Shown here piece after piece: positions 1 through 8,209 of a stretch of 64,000 nt of DNA; position 1 is the first letter of the stretch, and every line of letters starts with the position of its first letter. Under the pieces are notes generated by a model, which saw only the letters and a program-made list of their open reading frames with translations, did not search any database and was not told the DNA's origin. Position numbers and translations under genes: made by a program. The stretch is from Oligoflexia bacterium (GTDB lineage Bacteria; Bdellovibrionota_G; JALEGL01): NCBI GenBank assembly GCA_035326705.1, contig DAOLES010000002.1, positions 245,898 through 309,897 on the forward strand, in the 5' to 3' direction.

Positions 1-37
1 CAGAGACGCTTTAGATCCTCAAATGAGGAAGGATTAA
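1..37 (+). CDS. Oligopeptide/dipeptide ABC transporter permease, C-terminal tail (partial)
   Basis: Only the last 11 codons lie in the window, read in frame from base 2 to a TAA at 35-37, giving RDALDPQMRKD. The RDALDP(x)xR ending is typical of OppC/DppC-type permeases, and the ORF stops three bases before the ATP-binding subunit starts. The stop codon lies beside the ribosome-binding site (GAGGAAGGA) of that next gene. This is inferred from the tail sequence and context; the membrane domain is outside the window. Confidence 0.6.
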   Translation, partial: RDALDPQMRKD

Positions 38-39
38 TC

Positions 40-1014
40 ATGTCAAATGTACTAAGTATCAATAATTTAAAAACATATTTTAAAACCGAAGGTGGCGTGG
101 TTAAAGCCTGTGACGGGGTTTCCTATGAGCTTAAAAAAGGTGAAGTTTTAGGTGTAGTAGGGGAAAGTGGCAGTGGCAAGTCGGTCACCGCTATGTCGGT
201 TATGCAGTTGATTCCACAACCTCCGGGATATTATGCTGGCGGAGAAATTATGTTTGAAGGCAAAGATTTGCTTAAGCTTTCTCAGCGACAAATGCGTGAT
301 ATCAGGGGGCAGAGTATATCAATGATCTTCCAAGATCCAATGACAGCCTTGAACCCATATTTAAAAATTGGTACGCAGTTGATTGAAGTTTTGGTAAGGC
401 ATAGAACCAAAAAAATGAGCTCAGATGCTGCGTTTAAACGTTGCGTAGAGATGATGGCAAGAACGGGTATCCCTATGCCAGATAAAAGAATGAATATGTA
501 TCCACATGAGTTGTCAGGCGGTTTAAGGCAAAGGGTGATGATTGCCATGGCATTATTGAATGAACCCAGTGTTTTGATTGCAGATGAGCCTACGACTGCT
601 TTGGATGTGACCATCCAAGCTCAGATACTTGATTTAATTAAAGAGCTAAATCACAACTTTGGCACCAGTGTTATTTTTATCAGTCACAACTTAGGCGTTG
701 TTGCAGGTATGACTGATAGAGTAGCGGTCATGTACGCAGGCAGAGTGGTTGAAACTGCGTCAACTTTTGAATTATTTAAAAATCCTCAACATCCTTATAC
801 CAAAGCCTTGTTGGCCAGTTTGCCAAGATTGGATGAAGAGAAAGGCAGCTCTCTTAAACCCATTGTTGGGCTTCCTCCAAGTTTAGAAGATTTACCCAGT
901 GGATGTTATTTCCATCCCAGATGTCCAAAAAAAGTGGAAAAATGTGAGCATAATTATCCTGATAGAAAAGTTATCAGTGATGGTCACTGGGCAACATGTT
1001 GGGAAATTAAGTAA
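40..1014 (+). CDS. oppD: Oligo-/dipeptide ABC transporter ATP-binding protein (OppD/DppD type)
   Basis: First of two ATPase subunits that power peptide import through a paired permease at the cytoplasmic membrane. The Walker A motif GESGSGKS is at residues 41-48, the Q-loop at FQDP near 97-100, the signature LSGG at 158-161, and Walker B VLIADEP near 178-184. A C-terminal oligopeptide-transporter extension has the cysteine cluster CYFHPRCPKKVEKC, typical of OppD/OppF proteins. The 324-residue length is normal. A GAGGAAGGA site lies just before the ATG. The substrate (oligopeptide, dipeptide or nickel) cannot be read from the ATPase alone, because the binding protein is upstream of the window. 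Confidence 0.93.
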   Translation: MSNVLSINNLKTYFKTEGGVVKACDGVSYELKKGEVLGVVGESGSGKSVTAMSVMQLIPQPPGYYAGGEIMFEGKDLLKLSQRQMRDIRGQSISMIFQDPMTALNPYLKIGTQLIEVLVRHRTKKMSSDAAFKRCVEMMARTGIPMPDKRMNMYPHELSGGLRQRVMIAMALLNEPSVLIADEPTTALDVTIQAQILDLIKELNHNFGTSVIFISHNLGVVAGMTDRVAVMYAGRVVETASTFELFKNPQHPYTKALLASLPRLDEEKGSSLKPIVGLPPSLEDLPSGCYFHPRCPKKVEKCEHNYPDRKVISDGHWATCWEIK

Positions 1015-1045
1015 GATAAGTTTTTAGATTGGTGGAGATTGAGTG

Positions 1046-2011
1046 ATGAGTGAAAATATTTTAAAAGTTGAAGATCTTAAAGTACATTTTAAACTAAGAC
1101 AAAAAGGTATATTTGGGTCTGAAGTACAAACTGTGAAAGCTGTGGATGGGGTAAGTTTTGAAGTAAAAAAAGGAGAGACTTTAGGCTTAGTAGGCGAAAG
1201 TGGTTGCGGTAAATCAACATTGGGACGTGCTATTTTGCAGTTGATTCAACCAACATCCGGCAAAGTATTTTTTGAAAATCAAGAAATTACCGCTATGAAA
1301 AATTTGCAAAAAATGCGTAGGAAGATGCAAATTATTTTCCAAGATCCATATGCTTCTTTAAATCCTAGAATGACGGTTGAAAGTATTATCTCAGAACCAC
1401 TAAAGACATTCAATGTAGCACAAGGTTCAGAACTAACCAGAAAAGTGCAAGAGTTGATGGAAATGGTGGGCTTAAGACCTCAGTATATCAGACGCTATCC
1501 GCATGAATTTTCTGGTGGTCAACGCCAAAGAATCGGGATTGCTAGAGCCATTGCGCTTAATCCAGATTTGATTATTGCGGATGAACCGATCAGTGCTTTA
1601 GATGTATCCATTCAAGCCCAGATTTTAAATCTAATGCAAGATTTGCAAAAAGAATTAAATTTAACCTATGTTTTTATTGCGCATGATTTGGCTGCGGTTA
1701 GACATATCAGTGATAGAGTTGCCGTGATGTATCTTGGTAAATTGGCTGAAATAGGAACTGCGGATGAAATTATTAAAAATCCACAGCATCCTTATACCAA
1801 AGCTTTGATTTCAGCAATTCCAATTCCAGATCCACAAGTTGAAAAAAATAAACAAAAAACTGTTTTGCAAGGGGATGTGCCAAGCCCATTAAACCCACCC
1901 AAAGGCTGTAGGTTTCATACGCGATGTCCAATTGCCAAAGATGTGTGCAAACAAGAAATACCTTTATTAGAGCATAAAGTACAACGTATGGTTGCTTGTC
2001 ATCTTGTGTAA
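1046..2011 (+). CDS. oppF: Oligo-/dipeptide ABC transporter ATP-binding protein (OppF/DppF type)
   Basis: Second ATPase of the peptide importer, expected to heterodimerise with the preceding OppD. Walker A is GESGCGKS near residues 53-60, the signature is FSGGQRQR, and Walker B is LIIADEP. The C-terminal oligopeptide domain again carries a cysteine cluster (CRFHTRCPIAKDVC). The ATG at 1046 is preferred over the GTG at 1043 because GGTGGAG at about 1031-1037 is then well spaced. It follows oppD by about 30 bases, so the two are co-transcribed. It ends an operon; the next gene is convergent. Confidence 0.93.
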   Translation: MSENILKVEDLKVHFKLRQKGIFGSEVQTVKAVDGVSFEVKKGETLGLVGESGCGKSTLGRAILQLIQPTSGKVFFENQEITAMKNLQKMRRKMQIIFQDPYASLNPRMTVESIISEPLKTFNVAQGSELTRKVQELMEMVGLRPQYIRRYPHEFSGGQRQRIGIARAIALNPDLIIADEPISALDVSIQAQILNLMQDLQKELNLTYVFIAHDLAAVRHISDRVAVMYLGKLAEIGTADEIIKNPQHPYTKALISAIPIPDPQVEKNKQKTVLQGDVPSPLNPPKGCRFHTRCPIAKDVCKQEIPLLEHKVQRMVACHLV

Positions 2012-2083
2012 TAAAATAAAGAGAAGAATCACAGGAATTAAAAAATTAGATCTTTACTGAAATTAACATAATAAATGATACGT

Positions 2084-3280
2084 TTAAGCTAGCTCGGTGG
2101 TAATTTTGTTTTCACTGTGCAAAGTTTTATGGACTGGACAGCGATTGGCTATTTCTAAAAAACGTTGTTTTTGTTCTGGACTTAGGTTGCCTTCAAGATA
2201 AATTTTTCTTTGAATAAAATCAATTTTTCCTGTTTTGGTTTTGCAATCTTGACAATCTTTGGCATGGATTTTTTCATGTTTTAGCTCAACTTTAATAGAG
2301 TTTAGGTTAATTTGTTTATGACGAGCATACATTCTTAACGTCATGGAAGTGCAAGCACCTAAAGATGCTAAAAGCAAGTCATAAGGATTAAGGCCAAGAT
2401 CTTTTCCTCCAAGGTTTTGAGGTTCATCAGCAATAATTGTATGAGAGGAAGTACTTATTTTTTGGGTCAGCGTTTGTTTGAGTTCCTCGACAATAACTGT
2501 TCCATGTTCAATATCAAGCTTTGTATTGTCTATAGGTAAATGGCGATCAAACCAACTGGCAATAAGTTGTCCAACGTAGAGGGCATCTTCTTTTTTGCTG
2601 AGTAAATGATCTGCTTGGTCTAAGCTTATAAAACTCTTGGGATGCTTGAGTTTTTCATAAAGTGTTTGTGCATGTTTAATACTAACAATGTTATCAATGG
2701 GTGAATGTAAAATTAAGCTATGTACTTTATGCTGAGGAGCAAGGTGTTCCAAATCAATGTTTTGAATGTCATGCATGAATTGATTACAAAGTACAAAAGG
2801 TTTTTGTCCCAGATTAAACGTATAATGCCCATCTTGCTGTTCAAGATGTTTTTTTAGATGAGAGGGGTGACTTGGTGCTCCAATACAGACCATGGCTTTA
2901 AGGTGCGGAAGTTTATGGGCTAGAGCCAATACAGCTGTTCCGCCTAAACTATGACCAATAATTAAAGAAGGACTCTGGTAGTGTGCCTGCATAAAATCTA
3001 CAGCGGACTGTAAATCTTGTAGATTAGAACTGAAATTAGTTTTTGAAAAATCACCTTGGCTTTCACCCAAGCCTGTAAAATCAAAACGTAAAGTGGCTAT
3101 GCCTTTGTCAGCAAGCTCTTTAGATATTCTAGCGGCTATCGCAATATCTTTAGAGCAAGTGAAGCAATGGATAAAAAGTGCATAACTGCGCGGAGGAGTG
3201 ATAAGCGGTAAATCGATTTTTGCACTGAGGGTTTGTTCTTGTATGTTGGTAAAGGTTACGTCATTTGTTTGCGTCAACAT
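2084..3280 (-). CDS. Alpha/beta-hydrolase fused to an OsmC-like peroxide reductase domain
   Basis: A two-domain protein of about 398 residues. The N-terminal half is an alpha/beta hydrolase with nucleophile elbow GHSLGG, a downstream SPIDN acid region and a DQADH histidine region. The C-terminal half is OsmC/Ohr-like, with its two expected cysteines in LGACTSMT and NRCPVH; OsmC proteins reduce organic hydroperoxides with such a pair. This fusion is a known architecture whose combined substrate is unclear. The internal ATG at 3280 is preferred to the more upstream one at 3328 because GGAGA precedes it at good spacing and homologous proteins begin near VTFTN. Probably cytoplasmic; no signal peptide with this start. 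Confidence 0.85.
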   Translation of the reverse strand: MLTQTNDVTFTNIQEQTLSAKIDLPLITPPRSYALFIHCFTCSKDIAIAARISKELADKGIATLRFDFTGLGESQGDFSKTNFSSNLQDLQSAVDFMQAHYQSPSLIIGHSLGGTAVLALAHKLPHLKAMVCIGAPSHPSHLKKHLEQQDGHYTFNLGQKPFVLCNQFMHDIQNIDLEHLAPQHKVHSLILHSPIDNIVSIKHAQTLYEKLKHPKSFISLDQADHLLSKKEDALYVGQLIASWFDRHLPIDNTKLDIEHGTVIVEELKQTLTQKISTSSHTIIADEPQNLGGKDLGLNPYDLLLASLGACTSMTLRMYARHKQINLNSIKVELKHEKIHAKDCQDCKTKTGKIDFIQRKIYLEGNLSPEQKQRFLEIANRCPVHKTLHSENKITTELA

Positions 3281-3395
3281 AAGGGTCTCCAAGAAATGAA
3301 ATTCCTTTGTAAAGCTATTCATTTTCAAGTCATTTTGCTAGGATACCCTCTTAATACAACCTTATTCTCTTTACTTCAAAAGAAAGGACAATTTT

Positions 3396-3911
3396 ATGAA
3401 TAAAAAGTTAATGGTCTTGTGTTTATGCTTAGCTTTAGCAGCTCCATCCATGGTTTTTGCTAAAAAAAGAGGTAAAAAACAATCTGAAAGAATTAAAGAA
3501 GGTGTAAAAAGTGGACAGCTTACGCAAGAAGAAGCGCAAGAGTTGCGGCAAGATGGAAAAGTCATTAGAGAAGAAGTAAAAGCTGCAAAAGCTGATGGTC
3601 AAATTGATGAAACCGAAAAAGTTAAAATAAAAGAAATGCGTCAAGAGCGTTCCAAGAAAATTTATCAAGAAAAACATGATAATGAATACACCTTAAGCAA
3701 GGCCAAGAAAAAGAGAATGCAGCAAGCTCTTAACTCAGGTAAAATAACAGCGACACAAGTGCAAGAGATTGAAGATGAAAACATGAAAATTAAGGATAAG
3801 CGTCATGAATTCATGAAAAATGATAATAAGCTAGATGACAAAGAACGTGAACAACTTAAAGAAATGCGAGAGGCGCTTCGTACCAAGATGAAAACGTATA
3901 TGAATGAATAA
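3396..3911 (+). CDS. Small secreted lysine/glutamate-rich helical protein with internal duplication
   Basis: I do not recognise a named family. A clear signal peptide (MNKKLMVLCLCLALAAPSMVFA) is followed by about 150 highly charged, helix-favouring residues. Two similar units are visible: SGQLTQEEAQ...DGQIDETEK...EMRQERSKK, then SGKITATQVQ...DNKLDDKER...EMREALRTK, each about 65 residues. The short DGQIDETE and DNKLDDKE stretches resemble calcium-loop spacing but lack a full EF-hand pattern. An AAGAAAGGA site precedes the ATG and a strong terminator follows, so it is a single-gene unit. A periplasmic role (chaperone-like or ion-binding) is speculation. Confidence 0.8.
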   Translation: MNKKLMVLCLCLALAAPSMVFAKKRGKKQSERIKEGVKSGQLTQEEAQELRQDGKVIREEVKAAKADGQIDETEKVKIKEMRQERSKKIYQEKHDNEYTLSKAKKKRMQQALNSGKITATQVQEIEDENMKIKDKRHEFMKNDNKLDDKEREQLKEMREALRTKMKTYMNE

Positions 3912-3936
3912 TATTTTTATAATGGCTACATAAAGT

Positions 3937-3966
3937 AAAAAGGTGCTGTTTATAGCACCTTTTTGT
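3937..3966 (+). terminator. Rho-independent terminator after the small secreted protein gene
   Basis: AGGTGCT (3941-3947) pairs with AGCACCT (3954-3960) around a six-base loop. It is extended by A-T pairs and followed by a T run, starting about 25 bases after the stop codon of the upstream gene. Confidence 0.85.
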
Positions 3967-4081
3967 TTATGGACGTATTGATAAAGTCACAATCTATAGT
4001 TAATAGAGGGTAACTTGGATGCTATAAAGTTTAAAATTACGTTGCAATCACACCCAGTCAACGTTATGAAGCAATGATACT

Positions 4082-5218
4082 ATGAATGATCTGCAAAAAA
4101 ACCTCAAGCTTGGTATTGTTGGTGGCGGGCAGTTAGCAAAAATGATGCTGCAAGTTGCTCAGCGCTTGGGGCTGTATGCTGGAATTTTAGACCCCAGTAG
4201 AGATTGCCCGGCAGCTTCTGTGGCGCATAAATACACAGAGGCTAGTTTTTCTGATGGTAAGGCAATTTTAGAGTTTGCAAATGATTTTGATTTTGTCACT
4301 TATGATCTGGAGCATGTTGATGTCAGTCAATTGTTGAATGAAGGCTCCAAAGTTAAAGAAAAGTTTTTCCCCAGGCCAGAAACACTTAGTCTCATACAAG
4401 ATAAGTTGGTTCAAAAACAATTTTATCTTTCCCATGATTTGCCTACAGCAAAGTTGTTGCAAGTAAAAGATATTCAATATCCATGCATATGGAAAGCACG
4501 CAAAGGTGGCTATGATGGATATGGCGTAGCTCAGCTCAAATCTAAAGAAGATTTTTTAAATCTTAAAGATAAAGTGCCCTACCTGCTTGAAGAAAAAATA
4601 AACATTCAAAAAGAACTTTCAGTGGTGGTGGCAAGAGGAAAAGATGGTCAAATGGTTTACTATCCGGTGGTAGAAATCCTGGTTGATCAAGAAAAAAACA
4701 TTCTTGATCGTTCTTGCAGTCCAGCCCAGATCAATGATGAGATTGCTTCTCAAGCAATTGCACTTGCGCTTAAAGTTGTTGAGAAGCTTGAAGGCGTAGG
4801 TTTATTTGCAATAGAGTTGTTGTTGGATGAAAACGATCAAATATTTATTAATGAAATAGCTCCAAGGCCGCACAATTCTGGACACCATACAATTGAAGGA
4901 TTCAATGTCTCTCAGTTTGAGCTGCATTTGCGGGCTGTGTGTGGGGTTCCACTTATCCAGCCTGTTGCAAATAAAGCCTACTGTGGTGCTTTAAATTTGT
5001 TAGCCGATCCTTCCTATAAAGGTGAAGTGGAAATAATGGGTTTTTCACAAGCGATGTCCATGCAAAATGTATTTCTTCATATCTATGGTAAGCGACAAGC
5101 AAAACCTGGGAGAAAAATGGGACATGTCACTGTTTTGGCCGACAGTTATGAGGAGCTTATGCAAAGGATTGATCAATTAAAACAAGTGATCAATGTGAGA
5201 GGTAAGGAGAAGATATAA
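4082..5218 (+). CDS. purK: N5-carboxyaminoimidazole ribonucleotide synthase
   Basis: ATP-grasp enzyme of purine synthesis that carboxylates AIR with bicarbonate and ATP to give N5-CAIR. The N-terminal motif LGIVGGGQLAKMM is diagnostic. ATP-grasp features include WKARKGGYDGYGV (near 140-150) and the acidic metal site NEIAPRPHNSGH with the nearby H-H-T-I-E. At 378 residues it has normal length. The stop is one base before the purE start, so the enzyme and its partner mutase are made from one message. The promoter must lie between the 3937-3966 terminator and 4081, but I see no convincing -35/-10 pair. Confidence 0.96.
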   Translation: MNDLQKNLKLGIVGGGQLAKMMLQVAQRLGLYAGILDPSRDCPAASVAHKYTEASFSDGKAILEFANDFDFVTYDLEHVDVSQLLNEGSKVKEKFFPRPETLSLIQDKLVQKQFYLSHDLPTAKLLQVKDIQYPCIWKARKGGYDGYGVAQLKSKEDFLNLKDKVPYLLEEKINIQKELSVVVARGKDGQMVYYPVVEILVDQEKNILDRSCSPAQINDEIASQAIALALKVVEKLEGVGLFAIELLLDENDQIFINEIAPRPHNSGHHTIEGFNVSQFELHLRAVCGVPLIQPVANKAYCGALNLLADPSYKGEVEIMGFSQAMSMQNVFLHIYGKRQAKPGRKMGHVTVLADSYEELMQRIDQLKQVINVRGKEKI

Positions 5219-5219
5219 T

Positions 5220-5699
5220 ATGGTTGGAATAATTATGGGCAGTGACTCTGATTTAAGAGTGATGTCTGGCGCCAAAGATGCTTTAGATGAGTTAGGCCTT
5301 GCTTACGAAGTGAATATTGTATCGGCACATCGGACACCGCAAAGAATGTTTGATTACGCAAAAGATGCAAAAAAACGAGGTTTAAAAGTTATTATTGCTG
5401 GAGCAGGGGGAGCTGCACATTTGCCTGGAATGGTTGCTTCAATCACTTCATTGCCCGTCATAGGGGTACCAATTAAAGCAACAGATATGATGGGACTAGA
5501 CGCACTGCTGTCTATTGTTCAAATGCCCGGTGGGGTTCCTGTGGCAACGGTAGCGGTGGATAATGCAAAGAATGCTGCTATTCTTGCAGCAAAAATTATT
5601 GCCTTAAGTGATGATAAAATTGAAAAGGCCTTGGAAAAATATACTGAAGATATGAAAAAAACAGTTTTAGCGAAAGCTCAAAAAATGGGAGATTATTAA
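5220..5699 (+). CDS. purE: N5-CAIR mutase
   Basis: Converts the PurK product N5-CAIR to CAIR in the purine pathway; cytoplasmic, octameric in characterised members. Motifs visible are GIIMGSDSDL at the N-terminus, the SAHRTP catalytic histidine region near residue 40, and GAGGAAHLPGM. The length of 159 residues is normal for class I PurE. AAGGAG lies inside the end of purK, seven to ten bases upstream of the ATG, which supports coupling. The next gene (fur) starts two bases after its stop. Confidence 0.96.
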   Translation: MVGIIMGSDSDLRVMSGAKDALDELGLAYEVNIVSAHRTPQRMFDYAKDAKKRGLKVIIAGAGGAAHLPGMVASITSLPVIGVPIKATDMMGLDALLSIVQMPGGVPVATVAVDNAKNAAILAAKIIALSDDKIEKALEKYTEDMKKTVLAKAQKMGDY

Positions 5700-5700
5700 T

Positions 5701-6132
5701 ATGCCTGATAAAAGTAACTTAGATCTGCTTAATGAATACATCAAAAAAAAGGGTTTAAGATACTCAAAGCAAAGAGAAGTGATTGCAAAAGCTTTTTTTA
5801 AGTCACAAGATCATATTGAAGTAGAAGATTTATTTGCTAGGATTCAAAAAGAAGATCCAAAAATTGGGATTGCAACGGTATACCGGACACTTAACTTGCT
5901 TAAAGAATGTGGTTTAGCCATCAAAAGAGATTTTGATACCGGTATTATTGTTTATGAGAAGGCACAAAAAAAGCACCATGACCACTTGATTTGTATTGAG
6001 TGTGAAAAAATCATTGAATTTGAAGAAGATAAAATAGAACGTTTGCAAGACAAAGTCGCTGTAGAGCATGGGTTTAAATTGACCTTTCACAAGATGGAGC
6101 TTTACGGTATATGCCCTGCATGTCAATCGTGA
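5701..6132 (+). CDS. fur: Fur-family metal-responsive transcriptional regulator
   Basis: An N-terminal winged helix (YSKQREVIAKAFF ... IGIATVYRTLNLL) is followed by the dimerisation/metal region. The sequence KHHDHLICIECEKIIEFEE supplies the His cluster and first CxxC, and GICPAC at the C-terminus the second CxxC (structural zinc). The TVYRTL helix and this layout fit Fur proper, but Zur or PerR cannot be excluded without metal-site comparison. At 143 residues it is normal. It starts immediately after purE and is followed seven bases later by regB, so it is embedded in a purine/redox-regulator transcript, an unusual place for fur. Confidence 0.88.
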   Translation: MPDKSNLDLLNEYIKKKGLRYSKQREVIAKAFFKSQDHIEVEDLFARIQKEDPKIGIATVYRTLNLLKECGLAIKRDFDTGIIVYEKAQKKHHDHLICIECEKIIEFEEDKIERLQDKVAVEHGFKLTFHKMELYGICPACQS

Positions 6133-6139
6133 GTCATCC

Positions 6140-7399
6140 ATGATCCCTAGACGGCCTATACCTGTAACGGAGCCCTTTTTATTAAAGCTGCGTTGGTTGA
6201 TTAGGATTCGCTGGTTTGCCATTTTAGGTCAAGCAACAGTGACTTGGGTTGTTTTATTTGTTTGGCGTATATTGTTGCCGGTAGAGTTTTTTTTGGGTGT
6301 TCTTGCCTTAACCACCATGAGTAATGTTTTGGCAATGCTCTTAATGCATAGGAAGTTTATAAATAGGAACTCTATTCTTAAAGCATTGTTATTGTATGAT
6401 GTTCTGTCCTTAACCGCACTGTTATGGTTTTCTGGAGGCTTATATAACCCATTTAAATACATGTATTTAATATATGTAGCACTTTCCGCTTTAATGCTTA
6501 GATCTTGGTGGAAATGGTTCTTGGTTGCTACAAGTGTCGGGTGTTATGCTTTTTTATATTGGTCACCAGTACCCGATGATTTTATTGCGTATATGCGAGC
6601 CAAACCAATTGGAGAAGTGGCTGCCTTTTTAGTGGCGGTTGGATTTATTTTTTCTTCTGTTTTTAAATTAACGCAGTCCTTGCTTTACGGAGAAAAAGTG
6701 ATGCAGACTTTGCGGGAGAAGCAGTGGCAGAGTGAAAAATTAAATTCTTTAGCGACTTTGGCCGGGGGTGCTGCCCATGAGTTGGCGACACCTTTATCCA
6801 CAATAGCAATATCAGCTAAAGAATTAGAGAAGCGTTTGGCCAAATATGATGGTTTTAAAGTAGAGAAAATGGACGCACGTTTAATTCGTGATGAGGTGAA
6901 GAAATGTCAAACCATTTTGCGACACATGTCAACCAAGTCAGGTGAATTGCATGGAGAAAGTATACAAGATTATAGTTTGGAACAAATGATGATTGAGTCT
7001 GCATCAGAATATATAGATAAAATTGAAGTAGATTGTGATTTGCCAAAAGATACAAAAATAAGAATTTCAGTTAAAACTTGCACCATGGTTTTAACGTCAC
7101 TCTTAAAAAATGCTGTCCAAGCCCAAGGGTCTAAAAAAGTTTTGTTTAGAGCCTATAAACAAAGAAACCATCTTTTATTAGAAATTCAAGATTTTGGGGA
7201 AGGGATGAGTGGAGAAGTTTTGCAGAGAATAGGGGAACCATTTTTTTCATTAAAAGAACCGGGCCAAGGGATGGGTTTGGGAGTTTATATTGCAAGTGCC
7301 TATGTTGATAGTATTGGTGGAGAAATTGTTTATGATTCTATTATTGGAGAAGGTACAAAAGTGACATTGAAACTTCCGCAAAACATGATACAGGGGTGA
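6140..7399 (+). CDS. regB: RegB/PrrB-type redox-sensing membrane histidine kinase
   Basis: About six membrane segments span residues 20-180, followed by the kinase core. Two RegB hallmarks are present. GGLYNPF at 99-105 matches the GGxxNPF quinone-site motif. The H-box GGAAHELATPLSTIA has phospho-His 213 in the RegB-type context. Cys256, in KKCQTIL 43 residues after that His, sits where RegB carries its redox-active cysteine. HATPase boxes follow: LLKNAVQA, DFGEGMS, GQGMGLGVY. Known family members sense quinone/redox state and phosphorylate RegA. The regA gene follows three bases downstream and the respiratory operon after that. Confidence 0.9.
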   Translation: MIPRRPIPVTEPFLLKLRWLIRIRWFAILGQATVTWVVLFVWRILLPVEFFLGVLALTTMSNVLAMLLMHRKFINRNSILKALLLYDVLSLTALLWFSGGLYNPFKYMYLIYVALSALMLRSWWKWFLVATSVGCYAFLYWSPVPDDFIAYMRAKPIGEVAAFLVAVGFIFSSVFKLTQSLLYGEKVMQTLREKQWQSEKLNSLATLAGGAAHELATPLSTIAISAKELEKRLAKYDGFKVEKMDARLIRDEVKKCQTILRHMSTKSGELHGESIQDYSLEQMMIESASEYIDKIEVDCDLPKDTKIRISVKTCTMVLTSLLKNAVQAQGSKKVLFRAYKQRNHLLLEIQDFGEGMSGEVLQRIGEPFFSLKEPGQGMGLGVYIASAYVDSIGGEIVYDSIIGEGTKVTLKLPQNMIQG

Positions 7400-7402
7400 G
7401 CG

Positions 7403-7954
7403 ATGGACAAGAAAAAGATCAGCTTTTTAGTGCTAGATGATAATGATAGCTTTAGAATGCGTATGCGCGTGGGCTTAGAAGACCGAGGTTTTGAGGTTTA
7501 TGAAGGCCGCAATGTTGATGAGGGGGTAAAGATAATAAGTCGCCATCCAATTCGTTATGCCGTGGTGGACTTGAGAATGCCCGGAGGTACAGGGTTAGAT
7601 TTTTTGAAGCAAATACAAGGCATGAAGCATGCTTGTAAAATTCTTATTTTAACTGGGTATGGCAGTATTGCCACAGCAACGCAAGCCATACACCTTGGAG
7701 CAGTTAATTATTTGCAAAAACCAGTAGATTTAGATGATATCTTAAGAGCCTTTAATGAAGATTTTCAGAAAATTACACCCAGACCGCAAGATATTGAGAC
7801 CCCATCGCTTGAACAAATAGAATGGGAACATATTCAAAGAGTCTTGGAAGATTGTGACGGCAATATCACTCAGGCAGCAAAAAAAATGGGTATGCACCGT
7901 CGTACCTTGCAAAGAAAGCTAAAAAAATACGCACCAACCAAAAGAGATATCTAA
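7403..7954 (+). CDS. regA: RegA/PrrA/ActR-type response regulator
   Basis: A 183-residue regulator. The receiver domain is at 5-125 with phospho-acceptor Asp56 in VVDLRMPGGTG, an acidic pocket LDDND near 11-15 and the conserved Lys in LQKPVD. A short linker leads to a Fis-type helix-turn-helix at about 140-180 (GNITQAAKKMGMHRRTLQRK), nearly the canonical RegA recognition helix. In proteobacteria RegA controls respiration and photosynthesis genes. Here the gene is the last of purKE-fur-regBA and faces the act/cox operon across about 255 bases. Control of that operon is an inference from position and family. Confidence 0.92.
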   Translation: MDKKKISFLVLDDNDSFRMRMRVGLEDRGFEVYEGRNVDEGVKIISRHPIRYAVVDLRMPGGTGLDFLKQIQGMKHACKILILTGYGSIATATQAIHLGAVNYLQKPVDLDDILRAFNEDFQKITPRPQDIETPSLEQIEWEHIQRVLEDCDGNITQAAKKMGMHRRTLQRKLKKYAPTKRDI

Positions 7955-8104
7955 TAGATTTTAAATAGGGGCAGTGAAGCTTTGTTGGTGGCCTTGTTCT
8001 TGTTTTTATTAGGTTTATTGGGTCCATTAATACATATAGACTGTTTTTTCTCTCATAAACGGTTTTACATTGTTTTTTGGCTAAACTAAATGCGTCATTT
8101 AATG

Positions 8105-8135
8105 TTTTTATTCAACGTAAGTTATTGAATAAAAA
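8105..8135. promoter_or_regulatory. Inverted repeat in the leader of the act/cox operon
   Basis: TTTTTATTCAA (8105-8115) and TTGAATAAAAA (8125-8135) form an 11-base perfect inverted repeat around nine bases, about 75 bases before actA. No T run follows on the plus strand, so it is a poor terminator; an operator or 5'-UTR hairpin is more likely. It does not match the RegA site consensus as I remember it. Confidence 0.4.
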
Positions 8136-8209
8136 AGATAATTTTAAGAACATTATGCCACGGTGTTAAATGCTTTACCTCTTTTTAGTTTTGTTGTAAC
8201 AGGGGCTGC

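Noticed and set aside
7955..8209. A RegA binding site in the act leader
   Set aside because: The stretch TGCGTCATTT looks like a half-site, but I cannot match the full consensus from memory and saw no partner half. The act-cox control by RegA stays an inference.
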